Positions 1 to 6,105 of a stretch of 7,149 bases of DNA are shown here, in pieces. The stretch is taken from positions 1 through 7,149 of the forward strand of contig JAEZIQ010000017.1 in NCBI GenBank assembly GCA_023436605.1, written 5' to 3'. Numbering within the stretch: the first letter of the stretch is position 1; every line of letters begins with the position of its first letter. The position numbers were made by a program, and so were the translations under genes. A model generated the notes under the pieces. It worked only from the letters and a program-made list of their open reading frames with translations, was not told where the DNA came from and did not search any database. The DNA is from Actinomycetes bacterium (lineage in GTDB: Bacteria > Actinomycetota > Thermoleophilia > Solirubrobacterales > 70-9).

Positions 1-58
1 GGAGATGCCCGCCCGTCCCACGGCGTGACATCGACGGCCTGGGACGAGGTTGCCGGGA
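1..58. other. Left-edge intergenic stretch, possible start of a further leftward gene
   Basis: This is the sequence beyond the DUF2149 stop codon, cut by the window edge. On the minus strand an ATG (31-29) and a GTG (21-19) could each open a reading frame that continues out of the window, but too few codons are visible to name a product. From my knowledge of the family, DUF2149/ExbB pairs are often next to a CobN-like chelatase gene, so such a gene could lie to the left. Nothing in these 58 bases proves it. Confidence 0.3.
14..46 (-). terminator. Weak hairpin after the DUF2149 gene
   Basis: CGTCCCA (14-20) pairs with TGGGACG (40-46), and GGC (22-24) can pair inside it with GCC (37-39), leaving a loop of about 12 bases. 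It begins 12 bases after the DUF2149 stop codon on the minus strand. No T-run follows, so it is either a U-less terminator of the kind common in high-GC Gram-positives, a processing hairpin between operon genes, or chance in GC-rich DNA. Confidence 0.3.
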
Positions 59-445
59 CTACGGGGTGATCGTGGGGCCGGTTACGCCGGTTGAGCCTGT
101 GGCGCCGGTGGTGCCGGGCTTGACCAGGATGGTCCGGCCGTCCTCGAGCTGGTAGACGGTGCCGAGGGGTTCGCCCTGGCCGACCACCGTTTCGCCCGGC
201 TGGATCGTGATCTGCTCGGTGGTCTCGTCGGGTTCGGTGATCACCGAATTCTCCGGCACGGTGTTGGCCTGACTGGACTCGCCGTTCTCGGTCAGGGCTT
301 CCGTGGTCAGGTTCAGGGATGAAAGCGCGGCCAGCAGGAAAGCGACCGAGAGGATGATCCCGATGTCGAAGAGGTTGACCAGGCCGTCGAGCGGATCGCC
401 GGCGCGATCCTCGCGACTGCGGGCCCGGGCGGTCACCTTCGCCAT
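59..445 (-). CDS. DUF2149 membrane protein, ExbD/TolR-like partner of the upstream proton-channel protein
   Basis: The protein has 128 residues. A short basic N-terminus (residues 1-14) is followed by one membrane helix at about 26-45, preceded by DPLDGLVNLFD. The placing of Asp27 at the start of the helix matches ExbD and TolR, where one Asp at the cytoplasmic end of a single helix carries protons. The extracytoplasmic part has an acidic, Thr-rich linker (about 48-80) and then the segment GQGEPLGTVYQLEDGRTILV (about 89-108), which is the pattern I associate with DUF2149. The C-terminus ends in five G-x-T triplets (residues 111-125). The ATG at 445 overlaps the stop of the ExbB-like gene in TGATG, so the two are translationally coupled and probably form one complex. 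The family assignment is confident; the proton-motive function is inferred from the partner gene and the helix, and the substrate is unknown. Confidence 0.85.
   Translation of the reverse strand: MAKVTARARSREDRAGDPLDGLVNLFDIGIILSVAFLLAALSSLNLTTEALTENGESSQANTVPENSVITEPDETTEQITIQPGETVVGQGEPLGTVYQLEDGRTILVKPGTTGATGSTGVTGPTITP
333..377 (-). other. G-x-T repeat tail is elsewhere; this span encodes the DUF2149 membrane helix
   Basis: This is the approximate coding span of the single transmembrane helix of the DUF2149 protein (about residues 23-38 at its core), including Asp27. It is marked separately because it is the stretch that links DUF2149 to ExbD/TolR/MotB-type proteins: a polar Asp followed by an unbroken hydrophobic run with no other charged residue. 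Confidence 0.5.
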
Positions 446-1131
446 CAGGGGTTCCCCATCGAGACCTGGGTGCTGTGACCGTGCTCCACGGATGAGGGAA
501 CCAGGTGATGAAGGTGCTTGTCAGGCGAAAGGTTCGCCGCCGCGTACTCGACGTCGGAGAAGTCCTGGGCGTACAGGCGGTCCCGGATCAGCGAGACCCC
601 GAAAGCGAGCGCGCCGGTGAGCAGGCCGGCGACGGTGATTCCGAAGGCGACCCGCAGGTTGTCGGTCAGCTCGGTGACGTTGCCGTCCGCGAGTCCGGCC
701 AGGGCAGGTGAGAGCGGGATCAGGGTTCCCATCAGGCCGAGGGCCGGACCCATCCGGACCAGGATCCGGGTCCGCTCCAGCCTCCGCAGCGAGTTGTAAT
801 CGAACTCGGCCAGGCGCTTGGCGATCCGGTTTTCGGCGTCGGGAGCCGTCCGGAGCAGCACCACCGCCTGCATGGCCGTTCGCATCGGCGAACTCCAGCA
901 GACCAGGTTGAGCCACCCGATCGCCGAAGCTTCATCGCCCTGGGCGACGTAATACTCGGCCTGATCAACGGCGTCCTCGAGCAGCGCCGGGGAGCGCCGG
1001 CGCCGGCGCCACATCTCGGCCGCGAGGATGCCGATCTCGATGATCGCCCAGGCCAAACCGAGCAGGGCGGCAATGAGAACCGGCCAGCGCAGGGCATCGG
1101 AAACGGAAAAGAGGAATTCTTCGATCTGCAA
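445..1131 (-). CDS. MotA/TolQ/ExbB family proton-channel protein
   Basis: The 228-residue protein has three membrane helices in the family order: TM1 at about 16-38 (starting WPVLIAALLGLAW), a basic stretch RRRRR and a long cytoplasmic region (about 41-125), TM2 at about 127-148 (MGPALGLMGTLIPL), and TM3 at about 161-182 (VAFGITVAGLLTGALAFG). The TM2/TM3 pair is the conserved MotA/TolQ/ExbB core that forms the proton path with a one-helix partner, here the DUF2149 protein encoded directly downstream. The reading frame stays open far upstream to 1830, but that part is the in-phase antisense of the FhuF-like gene and contains no plausible homology. TTG at 1131 is the only usable start that gives a family-like N-terminus (QIEEFLFSVSDALRW just before TM1); no in-frame ATG or GTG lies near it. 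There is no good Shine-Dalgarno sequence. The family call is firm; the transported substrate and the exact start are not. Confidence 0.85.
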   Translation of the reverse strand: MQIEEFLFSVSDALRWPVLIAALLGLAWAIIEIGILAAEMWRRRRRSPALLEDAVDQAEYYVAQGDEASAIGWLNLVCWSSPMRTAMQAVVLLRTAPDAENRIAKRLAEFDYNSLRRLERTRILVRMGPALGLMGTLIPLSPALAGLADGNVTELTDNLRVAFGITVAGLLTGALAFGVSLIRDRLYAQDFSDVEYAAANLSPDKHLHHLVPSSVEHGHSTQVSMGNP

Positions 1132-1142
1132 AGCGACCCGCG

Positions 1143-1148
1143 ATTCTA
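1143..1148 (-). promoter_or_regulatory. Candidate -10 box for the ExbB-like/DUF2149 operon
   Basis: The minus strand reads TAGAAT, a good match to TATAAT, with 11 bases between it and the TTG start at 1131. Transcription would begin about five bases before the start codon, giving a nearly leaderless mRNA, which agrees with the missing Shine-Dalgarno sequence. I see no convincing -35 hexamer. Confidence 0.4.
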
Positions 1149-1153
1149 GTAAT
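1147..1153 (+). promoter_or_regulatory. Candidate -10 box for the FhuF-like gene
   Basis: TAGTAAT lies with its first base exactly 12 positions before the GTG start at 1159, the spacing expected for leaderless transcription. The hexamer TAGTAA ends in A and not the preferred T, so the match is imperfect. It overlaps the opposite-strand TAGAAT box at 1143-1148 by two bases. Confidence 0.35.
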
Positions 1154-1158
1154 TCGGA

Positions 1159-1911
1159 GTGAGATACCCGGAATTGAGCGAAAACGAGATCGACATTGAC
1201 CGGACATTGGGACGGATCAGCGCCGCTTCCGCGGACGGCTACGGGATCATCGTGCGCAAGCGCAAGGGTCCCGGCAACGGCTGGTTCTCGGCGGCCGAAC
1301 TGGACGATTCCGGCCGGGTCCAGGCGCTGCTGCTTTCCCGGGTGAGCGGCATGACCGGCCCGCCCGAGGATCACATCCGGGCCGAGTGGCTGCTGGAAAG
1401 CCTGGCCCGGGCGGTCGCCGACCTGGGCGGCGCTTTCATCGTCGCGGCCAGGAGGCTGCCCGATCTCTCCCCTGACAACGTCCTCCTCGCGGCCGAGGGC
1501 GGCCTCCTCAGAGCGAGCGGCCTGACCTCGGATCGGGGCCTCGAGTCGGAGGACCTCAACCTGCTGGCCGACCGCTTCCGCTCCGGATTCGCCCAGCTGC
1601 TCGAACCGACCGTGAACTGGCTGGACGGTCAGGGCCTCCGTCCCGCCAAGACCCTGTGGCACTCGGCGGCCGACCGTCTCGCCCAGTCCCTGGTCTGGTC
1701 CGGCAAAGCCTTCGATCGACCCGACCTGGCCCTCGATCTGACCACGCTCGTGGTCGGCCCGGAAAGTCCGGACCCCCGCCTCGCGATTCCGGTCGCCAGG
1801 GCCGAAGACGAATGGGGCGACGAGTACCACCTGAGGAGCACCTGCTGCCTCGCCTACCGAACCGATGGCGGCCAGCTCTGCCGCTCCTGCCCCCTGGTCA
1901 AGGACCGCTGA
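1159..1911 (+). CDS. FhuF-like [2Fe-2S] ferric-siderophore reductase
   Basis: The protein has 250 residues and no membrane segment or signal peptide, so it is cytoplasmic. The C-terminus carries CC-x10-C-x2-C (Cys229, Cys230, Cys241, Cys244) in the context RSTCCLAYR...LCRSCP, which is the unusual [2Fe-2S] ligand pattern that defines FhuF-type reductases. Known members reduce ferric iron held by imported hydroxamate siderophores so that the metal is released inside the cell. The N-terminal 210 residues are variable in this family and show no other motif I recognise. The GTG at 1159 is the first possible start after an in-frame stop at 1150; a TTG at 1174 is an alternative. The gene is divergent from the ExbB-like/DUF2149 operon across 27 bases, which supports a shared role in metal or metal-chelate uptake. 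The substrate is unproven: some FhuF-like proteins act on other metal complexes. Confidence 0.82.
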   Translation: MRYPELSENEIDIDRTLGRISAASADGYGIIVRKRKGPGNGWFSAAELDDSGRVQALLLSRVSGMTGPPEDHIRAEWLLESLARAVADLGGAFIVAARRLPDLSPDNVLLAAEGGLLRASGLTSDRGLESEDLNLLADRFRSGFAQLLEPTVNWLDGQGLRPAKTLWHSAADRLAQSLVWSGKAFDRPDLALDLTTLVVGPESPDPRLAIPVARAEDEWGDEYHLRSTCCLAYRTDGGQLCRSCPLVKDR

Positions 1912-1914
1912 TCA
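1909..1914. other. Tail-to-tail stop codons sharing the palindrome TGATCA
   Basis: The plus-strand stop TGA (1909-1911) of the FhuF-like gene and the minus-strand stop TGA (1914-1912) of the DUF1697 gene abut with no base between them, making the palindrome TGATCA. There is no room for an intergenic terminator, so each transcript must run into the coding region of the other gene before it ends. Confidence 0.9.
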
Positions 1915-2427
1915 GCCGGAGGCCATTTCGGCCAGCTTGGCCACCGTGTTCAGGTTGCGGGTGGTGCCGATCAGGTCTTTTCCGAAGCTCAGTTTCGACT
2001 GGCCGAGGCCGTCCGGGTAGTGGATGAAGACCTCTTTCGCGGCCGGCTCGAAACGCTCGTTCTGGACGCCAGTGGCCACTCCTTCGAGATTCGCCGGGGG
2101 CTTGCGGTCGAGGAACAGGACGGCGACCTTGTTGCCCGGCTCGTCGGGAAACGGGTTGATCTCAACCAGGTCCCGCATCTCGCGGGCCGTGCGGACGAAG
2201 ACGTCGATTTTCGCGCCGGCGTAATCTGCCAGACGCTTTTCGAGTATCTCCTTCACCTTGGTCGGGTCGTCATCGGTTTCGAAGACCACGTTGCCGCTGG
2301 CGATGTAGGTGCGGACCGACTCGAAGCCGGCCTCTTCGCACATCGCCTTCAGCTCCTTCATCGGCAGCTTTCCGCCGCCACCGACGTTGACGGCCCGGAG
2401 CAGCGCGACATAGGTCTTTGCGGCCAT
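1912..2427 (-). CDS. DUF1697 family protein
   Basis: This 171-residue soluble protein has the usual length of the family. The N-terminus YVALLRAVNVGGGGKLPM (residues 6-23) is the DUF1697 signature, followed by YIASGNVVFET (about 41-51), a central KVAVLFLDRKPP strand segment, VFIHYPDGLGQSKLSF, and the C-terminal GTTRNLNTV (154-162), which is also characteristic. The biochemical role of DUF1697 is unknown to me; structures in the family show a compact alpha/beta fold. The ATG at 2427 is preceded at exactly the leaderless distance by a TAGGTT -10 box, which supports this start. It is divergent from metH and convergent with the FhuF-like gene, so it is probably transcribed alone. No link to either neighbour is evident beyond position. 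Confidence 0.88.
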   Translation of the reverse strand: MAAKTYVALLRAVNVGGGGKLPMKELKAMCEEAGFESVRTYIASGNVVFETDDDPTKVKEILEKRLADYAGAKIDVFVRTAREMRDLVEINPFPDEPGNKVAVLFLDRKPPANLEGVATGVQNERFEPAAKEVFIHYPDGLGQSKLSFGKDLIGTTRNLNTVAKLAEMASG

Positions 2428-2433
2428 CGAACA

Positions 2434-2439
2434 AACCTA
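2434..2439 (-). promoter_or_regulatory. -10 box for a leaderless DUF1697 transcript
   Basis: The minus strand reads TAGGTT at positions -12 to -7 relative to the A of the ATG at 2427. This is the TANNNT pattern and spacing typical of leaderless genes in Actinobacteria. No Shine-Dalgarno sequence precedes the ATG. A TTGACG lies on the same strand, but only seven bases upstream of the box, too close to act as its -35. Confidence 0.55.
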
Positions 2440-2462
2440 GAGCACCCGTCAAACCCCAAATC

Positions 2463-2490
2463 CTGATCCGATTTACCGGCTCGGTATCCT
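2463..2490 (+). promoter_or_regulatory. metH promoter, leaderless type
   Basis: TATCCT (2485-2490) occupies -12 to -7 relative to the A of the metH ATG at 2497, and CTGATC (2463-2468), a partial match to TTGACA, lies 16 bases further upstream. Transcription would start at the ATG itself. The 69-base gap to the divergent gene is too short for a cobalamin riboswitch, and I see no SAM riboswitch, so RNA-leader control is unlikely here. Confidence 0.55.
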
Positions 2491-2496
2491 CGGGGG

Positions 2497-5400
2497 ATGG
2501 CCGAACGCGACTATCTCAAGGCAATTCAGGACCACATCGTCGTCTTTGACGGCGGCATGGGGGCAACCCTGGAGATGTTCGACCTGACCCAGGAGGATTA
2601 CGGCGGCCTGCTCGGCAAGTGCCACGAGGCCCTGGTCCTGAACCGTCCCGATGTGATCGAGGGGGTTCACACCTCGATGATCGAAGCCGGGGCCGAAGTG
2701 GTCGAGACCGACACCTTCCAGGCCTCCCGGATCAAGCTCGACGAATGGGGTCTCGCCGACCACACCGAAGAGATCAACGTCAAGGCGGCCGAGATCGCCC
2801 GCAAGGCGGCCGGCCCGGACCGCTTCGTGGCCGGCTCGATCGGCCCGACCGGTCACCTGCCCGCTTCCGATGATCCGACCCTGGGCCAGATCCGCTTCCC
2901 CGAGCTGGTCACCGTCTTCACCGAACAGGCCGGCGGCCTGATCAAGGGTGGCGCCGACCTGATCATCATCGAGACCGCCCAGGACATCCTCGAGGTGAAG
3001 GCCGCGATCTTCGGAGCCCGCGCCGCCTTCGAGGAGGTCGGCCGCGAGGTCCCGATCCAGATTTCCGTGTCGCTGCTGCCAAACGGCGGCAAGATGCTCC
3101 TCGGCACCGACATCCAGGCGGTCCTGACCACTCTGGAAGCGCTCAAGGTCGACGTGATCGGGCTGAACTGCTCGACCGGCCCCGAGGACATGCGGGACGC
3201 GATCCGTTACCTCGGCGAGAATTCGACCGTCCCGGTCCACTGCATCCCCAACGCCGGCCTGCCCCTCCAGGGCCCGGACGGCGAAACGATCTTCCCCGAG
3301 AAGCCGGAACCCCTGGCGGCAACGCTGGGCGAGTTCGTGGAGCGCTACGGGGTCGGCGTGGTCGGTGGCTGCTGCGGCACCACCCCGGAACACATCAAGG
3401 CGATCGCCGACCGGGTCCGCGACCTGAAGCCGGGTCCGCGACCGGAACCGGGCGAGATCAAGGTCTCCTCGATGATGACCGCCACCGCCCTGGTTCAGGA
3501 ACCGACCCCGACCATGGTCGGCGAGCGGGTCAACTCACAGGGTTCGCGCAAGGCGAAGGAACTGCTGCTGGCCGATGACTACGACGCCCTGCTCCAGATC
3601 GCCGAAGACCAGGTCGAGGGCGGCGCCCACGTGCTCGACGTCTGTGTCGCGCTGACCGAGCGCCAGGACGAAGACGAGCAGATGAGGCAGGTCGTCAAGC
3701 GGATCTCGCTGACCCAGCCCGCCCCGATCCAGGTCGACTCGACCGAGCCGGATGTGATCAAGACCGCCCTCGAGCAGATCCCCGGCCGGGCGATCGTCAA
3801 CTCGGTCAACCTGGAAGCCGGCCGCGACAAGCTCGACACGGTGGTGCCGCTGGCCAAGGCCCACGGCGCCTGCCTGATCGCCCTGACGATCGACGAGGTC
3901 GGCATGGCCAAGACCGCGGATCGCAAGGTCGAGATCGCCAAGCGGATCACCGAGATGGTCTGCGACGAACATGGCCTCGACCGCGAATCGCTGATCTTCG
4001 ACGACCTCACCTTCACCCTGACCACGGGTGACGAGGAGTGGCGGCCGTCGGCGATCGAAACGATCGAAGGCATCCGCCGGATCAAGGCGGAGATCCCCGG
4101 GGTCAAGACCTCGCTCGGTGTTTCCAACGTGAGCTTCGGCGTGAGCCAGCCCGCCCGCGCGGTGCTGAACTCGATCTTCCTCCACCACTGCGTCGAGGCG
4201 GGACTCGACCTGGCGATGGTCAACCCGAACCACATCAAGCCCTACGGCGAGATCCCAGCCGAAGAGGTCGAGCTGACCGAGGACCTGGTCTTCAACCGGC
4301 GCGAGGATGCGCTGGAGCGTTTCATCGCCCACTTCGAAAGCAAGGGCGAGGAAGCCGAGGAAGAAGCCGAGGACTGGGCCGCCGGCATGGAGCCGGAGGA
4401 AGCGCTCGACTTCATGATCCTCCGCCGCAAGAAGGAAGGCGTCGAGGACTGGATCGACAAGTCGGTCGAGAAGATCGGCGCGGTCCCGACGCTCAACGAC
4501 GTGCTGCTGCCGGCGATGAAGGAAGTCGGCGACAAGTTCGGAGCGGGCGAGCTGATCCTGCCCTTCGTGCTGCAGTCGGCGGAGGTGATGAAGAAGGCGG
4601 TCTCCCGACTCGAGAACTACCTCGACCGGATTGACGGCCACACCAAGGGCAAGGTCGTGATCGCGACCGTGTTCGGTGACGTCCACGACATCGGCAAGTC
4701 GCTGGTCAACACGATCCTGACCAACAACGGCTACACGGTGATCGACCTCGGCAAGCAGGTTCCGGTCGACACGATCATCGACGCAGCGATCGAACACGAG
4801 GCCGACGCGATCGGCCTCTCTGCCCTGCTCGTCTCGACCTCGAAGCAGATGCCGATCGCCGTCCAGGAGCTCCACCAGCGCGGGCTCGAGTACCCGGTGC
4901 TGATCGGCGGCGCGGCGATCAACCGCGACTTCGGCCGCCGCACGCTCTACCCGCACGGCAAAGAATCGGACGAGATCTACGAGCCGGGAGTCATCTACTG
5001 CAAGGACGCCTTCCAGGGTCTCGACACGATGGACGCGCTGATCGACGACGAGGCCCGCGAGGCACTGATCAGTCGTCTGCGCCAGGAGGCCGAGGAGTAC
5101 CGGAACAAGCCGCAGATCGTGGAGGACCTGCCGCCGCTCGACGACGACTCGGTGCGCTCTTCCGCCGACCCCGACGCCCCAATCCCGACCCCGCCCTGGT
5201 GGGGTGTCCGGGAGGTGCCGGTCGACTTCGACGAAGTCTTCGACCACCTCGACCTGCATGTTCTCTTCAAGCTCCACTGGGGAGGCAAGGGCGTCAAGGG
5301 CGAGGAGTGGGACAAGCTCGTAAACGAGGAGTTCCGCCCGCGGCTGGAGCGGATGTGGCGCGAGCAGGACTACCTCCACCCCCGGGCCCGGCTCGGCTAC

Positions 5401-6069
5401 TTCCCCTGCAATGCGGACGGCAACGAGCTGGTCATTTTCGATCCCGAGGATCAGGACAGGGAGATCAACCGTCTCGTCTTCCCCCGTCAGCCGAAGCACG
5501 ACCGGATCTGCCTGACCGACTTCTACCGGCCGCTCGGTGACGACGGTGTCCGCGACGTGGTCGCCCTGCAGGGTGTCACCGTAGGACCGGAAGTGACCGA
5601 GCTGATGGAACAGCTGGAAAAGGACGGCGAATTCGCCGAGCAGCTCTATACCCACGGGCTCGGGGTCCAGTCGGCCGAGGGCCTGGCCGAGTGGCTGCAC
5701 TCCAGGGTGCGCCAGGACCTGGGCATCCCTTCCAGTCAGGGCCGCCGTTACTCCTGGGGCTACCCGGCCTGCCCGGACCAGTCCGAGCACACCAAGGTCT
5801 GGGAGCTGCTCGACCTCGGCGAGATCGGGATGTATCTATCGGACGGCTACGCCGTGATGCCCGAACAGTCCACCGTCGCGATCATCAGTCATCACCCCCA
5901 GGCCGTCTACTTCGGCATGAAGTCCGGCTTCATCCCGGAGGGCGAAGCCCCGGACGAGGTAATTGCCGAATCAGACCGTTCGGCGAACCCGCCGGAGTCG
6001 GATCCCGACGAGGGCCCAACTGACTCCGAGGACCCGACCGAGACGGCAGGCGAGCCGGCCTCTGCCTGA
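2497..6069 (+). CDS. metH: Cobalamin-dependent methionine synthase (5-methyltetrahydrofolate:homocysteine methyltransferase)
   Basis: MetH makes methionine in the cytoplasm by moving a methyl group from methyltetrahydrofolate to homocysteine through cob(I)alamin. All modules are present in its 1190 residues. The homocysteine domain (about 10-310) starts at FDGGMGATLE and has the three zinc-binding cysteines: Cys225 in GLNCSTGP and Cys292/Cys293 in GGCCGTTP. The pterin domain (about 335-610) begins near MVGERVNSQGSRK and includes MVNPNH (574-579). The helical cap (about 650-715) is followed by the B12 domain (about 718-850) with GDVHDIG (727-733), where His730 is the lower cobalt ligand, GLSALLVS (773-780) and GGAAI (804-808). 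The reactivation domain (about 880-1144) has the AdoMet-binding signature RYSWGYPAC (1084-1092) and SHHPQA (1131-1136). Acidic linkers (about 610-640) and a 46-residue acidic, Pro/Ser/Thr-rich tail (1145-1190) are additional. The ATG at 2497 is supported by the -10 box and by the normal N-terminus. It is transcribed as a single gene. Confidence 0.97.
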   Translation: MAERDYLKAIQDHIVVFDGGMGATLEMFDLTQEDYGGLLGKCHEALVLNRPDVIEGVHTSMIEAGAEVVETDTFQASRIKLDEWGLADHTEEINVKAAEIARKAAGPDRFVAGSIGPTGHLPASDDPTLGQIRFPELVTVFTEQAGGLIKGGADLIIIETAQDILEVKAAIFGARAAFEEVGREVPIQISVSLLPNGGKMLLGTDIQAVLTTLEALKVDVIGLNCSTGPEDMRDAIRYLGENSTVPVHCIPNAGLPLQGPDGETIFPEKPEPLAATLGEFVERYGVGVVGGCCGTTPEHIKAIADRVRDLKPGPRPEPGEIKVSSMMTATALVQEPTPTMVGERVNSQGSRKAKELLLADDYDALLQIAEDQVEGGAHVLDVCVALTERQDEDEQMRQVVKRISLTQPAPIQVDSTEPDVIKTALEQIPGRAIVNSVNLEAGRDKLDTVVPLAKAHGACLIALTIDEVGMAKTADRKVEIAKRITEMVCDEHGLDRESLIFDDLTFTLTTGDEEWRPSAIETIEGIRRIKAEIPGVKTSLGVSNVSFGVSQPARAVLNSIFLHHCVEAGLDLAMVNPNHIKPYGEIPAEEVELTEDLVFNRREDALERFIAHFESKGEEAEEEAEDWAAGMEPEEALDFMILRRKKEGVEDWIDKSVEKIGAVPTLNDVLLPAMKEVGDKFGAGELILPFVLQSAEVMKKAVSRLENYLDRIDGHTKGKVVIATVFGDVHDIGKSLVNTILTNNGYTVIDLGKQVPVDTIIDAAIEHEADAIGLSALLVSTSKQMPIAVQELHQRGLEYPVLIGGAAINRDFGRRTLYPHGKESDEIYEPGVIYCKDAFQGLDTMDALIDDEAREALISRLRQEAEEYRNKPQIVEDLPPLDDDSVRSSADPDAPIPTPPWWGVREVPVDFDEVFDHLDLHVLFKLHWGGKGVKGEEWDKLVNEEFRPRLERMWREQDYLHPRARLGYFPCNADGNELVIFDPEDQDREINRLVFPRQPKHDRICLTDFYRPLGDDGVRDVVALQGVTVGPEVTELMEQLEKDGEFAEQLYTHGLGVQSAEGLAEWLHSRVRQDLGIPSSQGRRYSWGYPACPDQSEHTKVWELLDLGEIGMYLSDGYAVMPEQSTVAIISHHPQAVYFGMKSGFIPEGEAPDEVIAESDRSANPPESDPDEGPTDSEDPTETAGEPASA
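5929..6066 (+). other. Region coding the acidic C-terminal tail of MetH
   Basis: These codons encode residues about 1145-1190, rich in Glu, Asp, Pro, Ser and Thr and with very few hydrophobic residues after the first dozen. It follows the last conserved piece of the reactivation domain (YFGMKSG) and is predicted to be disordered. The MetH of Escherichia coli has no comparable tail. No catalytic residue lies in it. Confidence 0.75.
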
Positions 6070-6074
6070 GCCAG

Positions 6075-6105
6075 GGCGGCCCGGGCTCGCCTAGGCGGCC
6101 CGGGC
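6075..6105. repeat. 12-base direct repeat GGCGGCCCGGGC
   Basis: GGCGGCCCGGGC occurs at 6075-6086 and again at 6094-6105. Because GCCCGGGC is self-complementary, the copies also act as an inverted repeat and form the arms of the terminator hairpin. The second copy lies within the last codons of the SRPBCC gene, so it is partly constrained by coding. Confidence 0.8.
6079..6105. terminator. Bidirectional GC-rich terminator hairpin between metH and the SRPBCC gene
   Basis: GCCCGGGC (6079-6086) pairs with a second GCCCGGGC (6098-6105). Inside, after one unpaired T, CGCCTAGGCG (6088-6097) is itself a perfect palindrome, so the stem can continue almost to the tip. The structure is symmetric and lies ten bases after the metH stop. 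It contains the TAG stop codon of the convergent gene (6093-6091) at its tip. There is no T-run on either side, so it would be a U-less terminator acting in both directions. Confidence 0.6.

Noticed and set aside
1132..1158. An iron-regulator (DtxR/IdeR or Fur) box in the divergent gap
   Set aside because: The ATTCTAGTAAT core is only partly symmetric and does not match the TTAGGTTAGGCTAACC-like or GATAATGATAATC-like consensus well enough to claim.
1132..1830. N-terminal extension of 233 codons on the ExbB-like gene
   Set aside because: The extension is the in-phase antisense of the FhuF-like gene, shows no homology, and would put a long soluble region before TM1. The TTG at 1131 gives a normal family N-terminus.
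2020..2466. A 148-codon plus-strand frame antisense to DUF1697
   Set aside because: DUF1697 carries clear family motifs at both ends; the opposing frame has none.
2428..2496. A cobalamin or SAM riboswitch before metH
   Set aside because: The gap is 69 bases, far below the size of a cobalamin riboswitch, and the promoter places the transcription start at the ATG.
2473..3393. A 306-codon open frame antisense to the start of metH
   Set aside because: It overlaps the homocysteine-binding domain, which is clearly real, and has the biased composition of an antisense frame.
3535..5790. A 751-codon open frame antisense to metH
   Set aside because: It lies codon-in-phase with metH, so its stops need sense TTA, CTA or TCA codons, which this GC-rich genome avoids. 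Its 3535 stop is exactly a sense TCA. The predicted protein is low in diversity (Asp, Leu, Val, Arg) with no recognisable domain.
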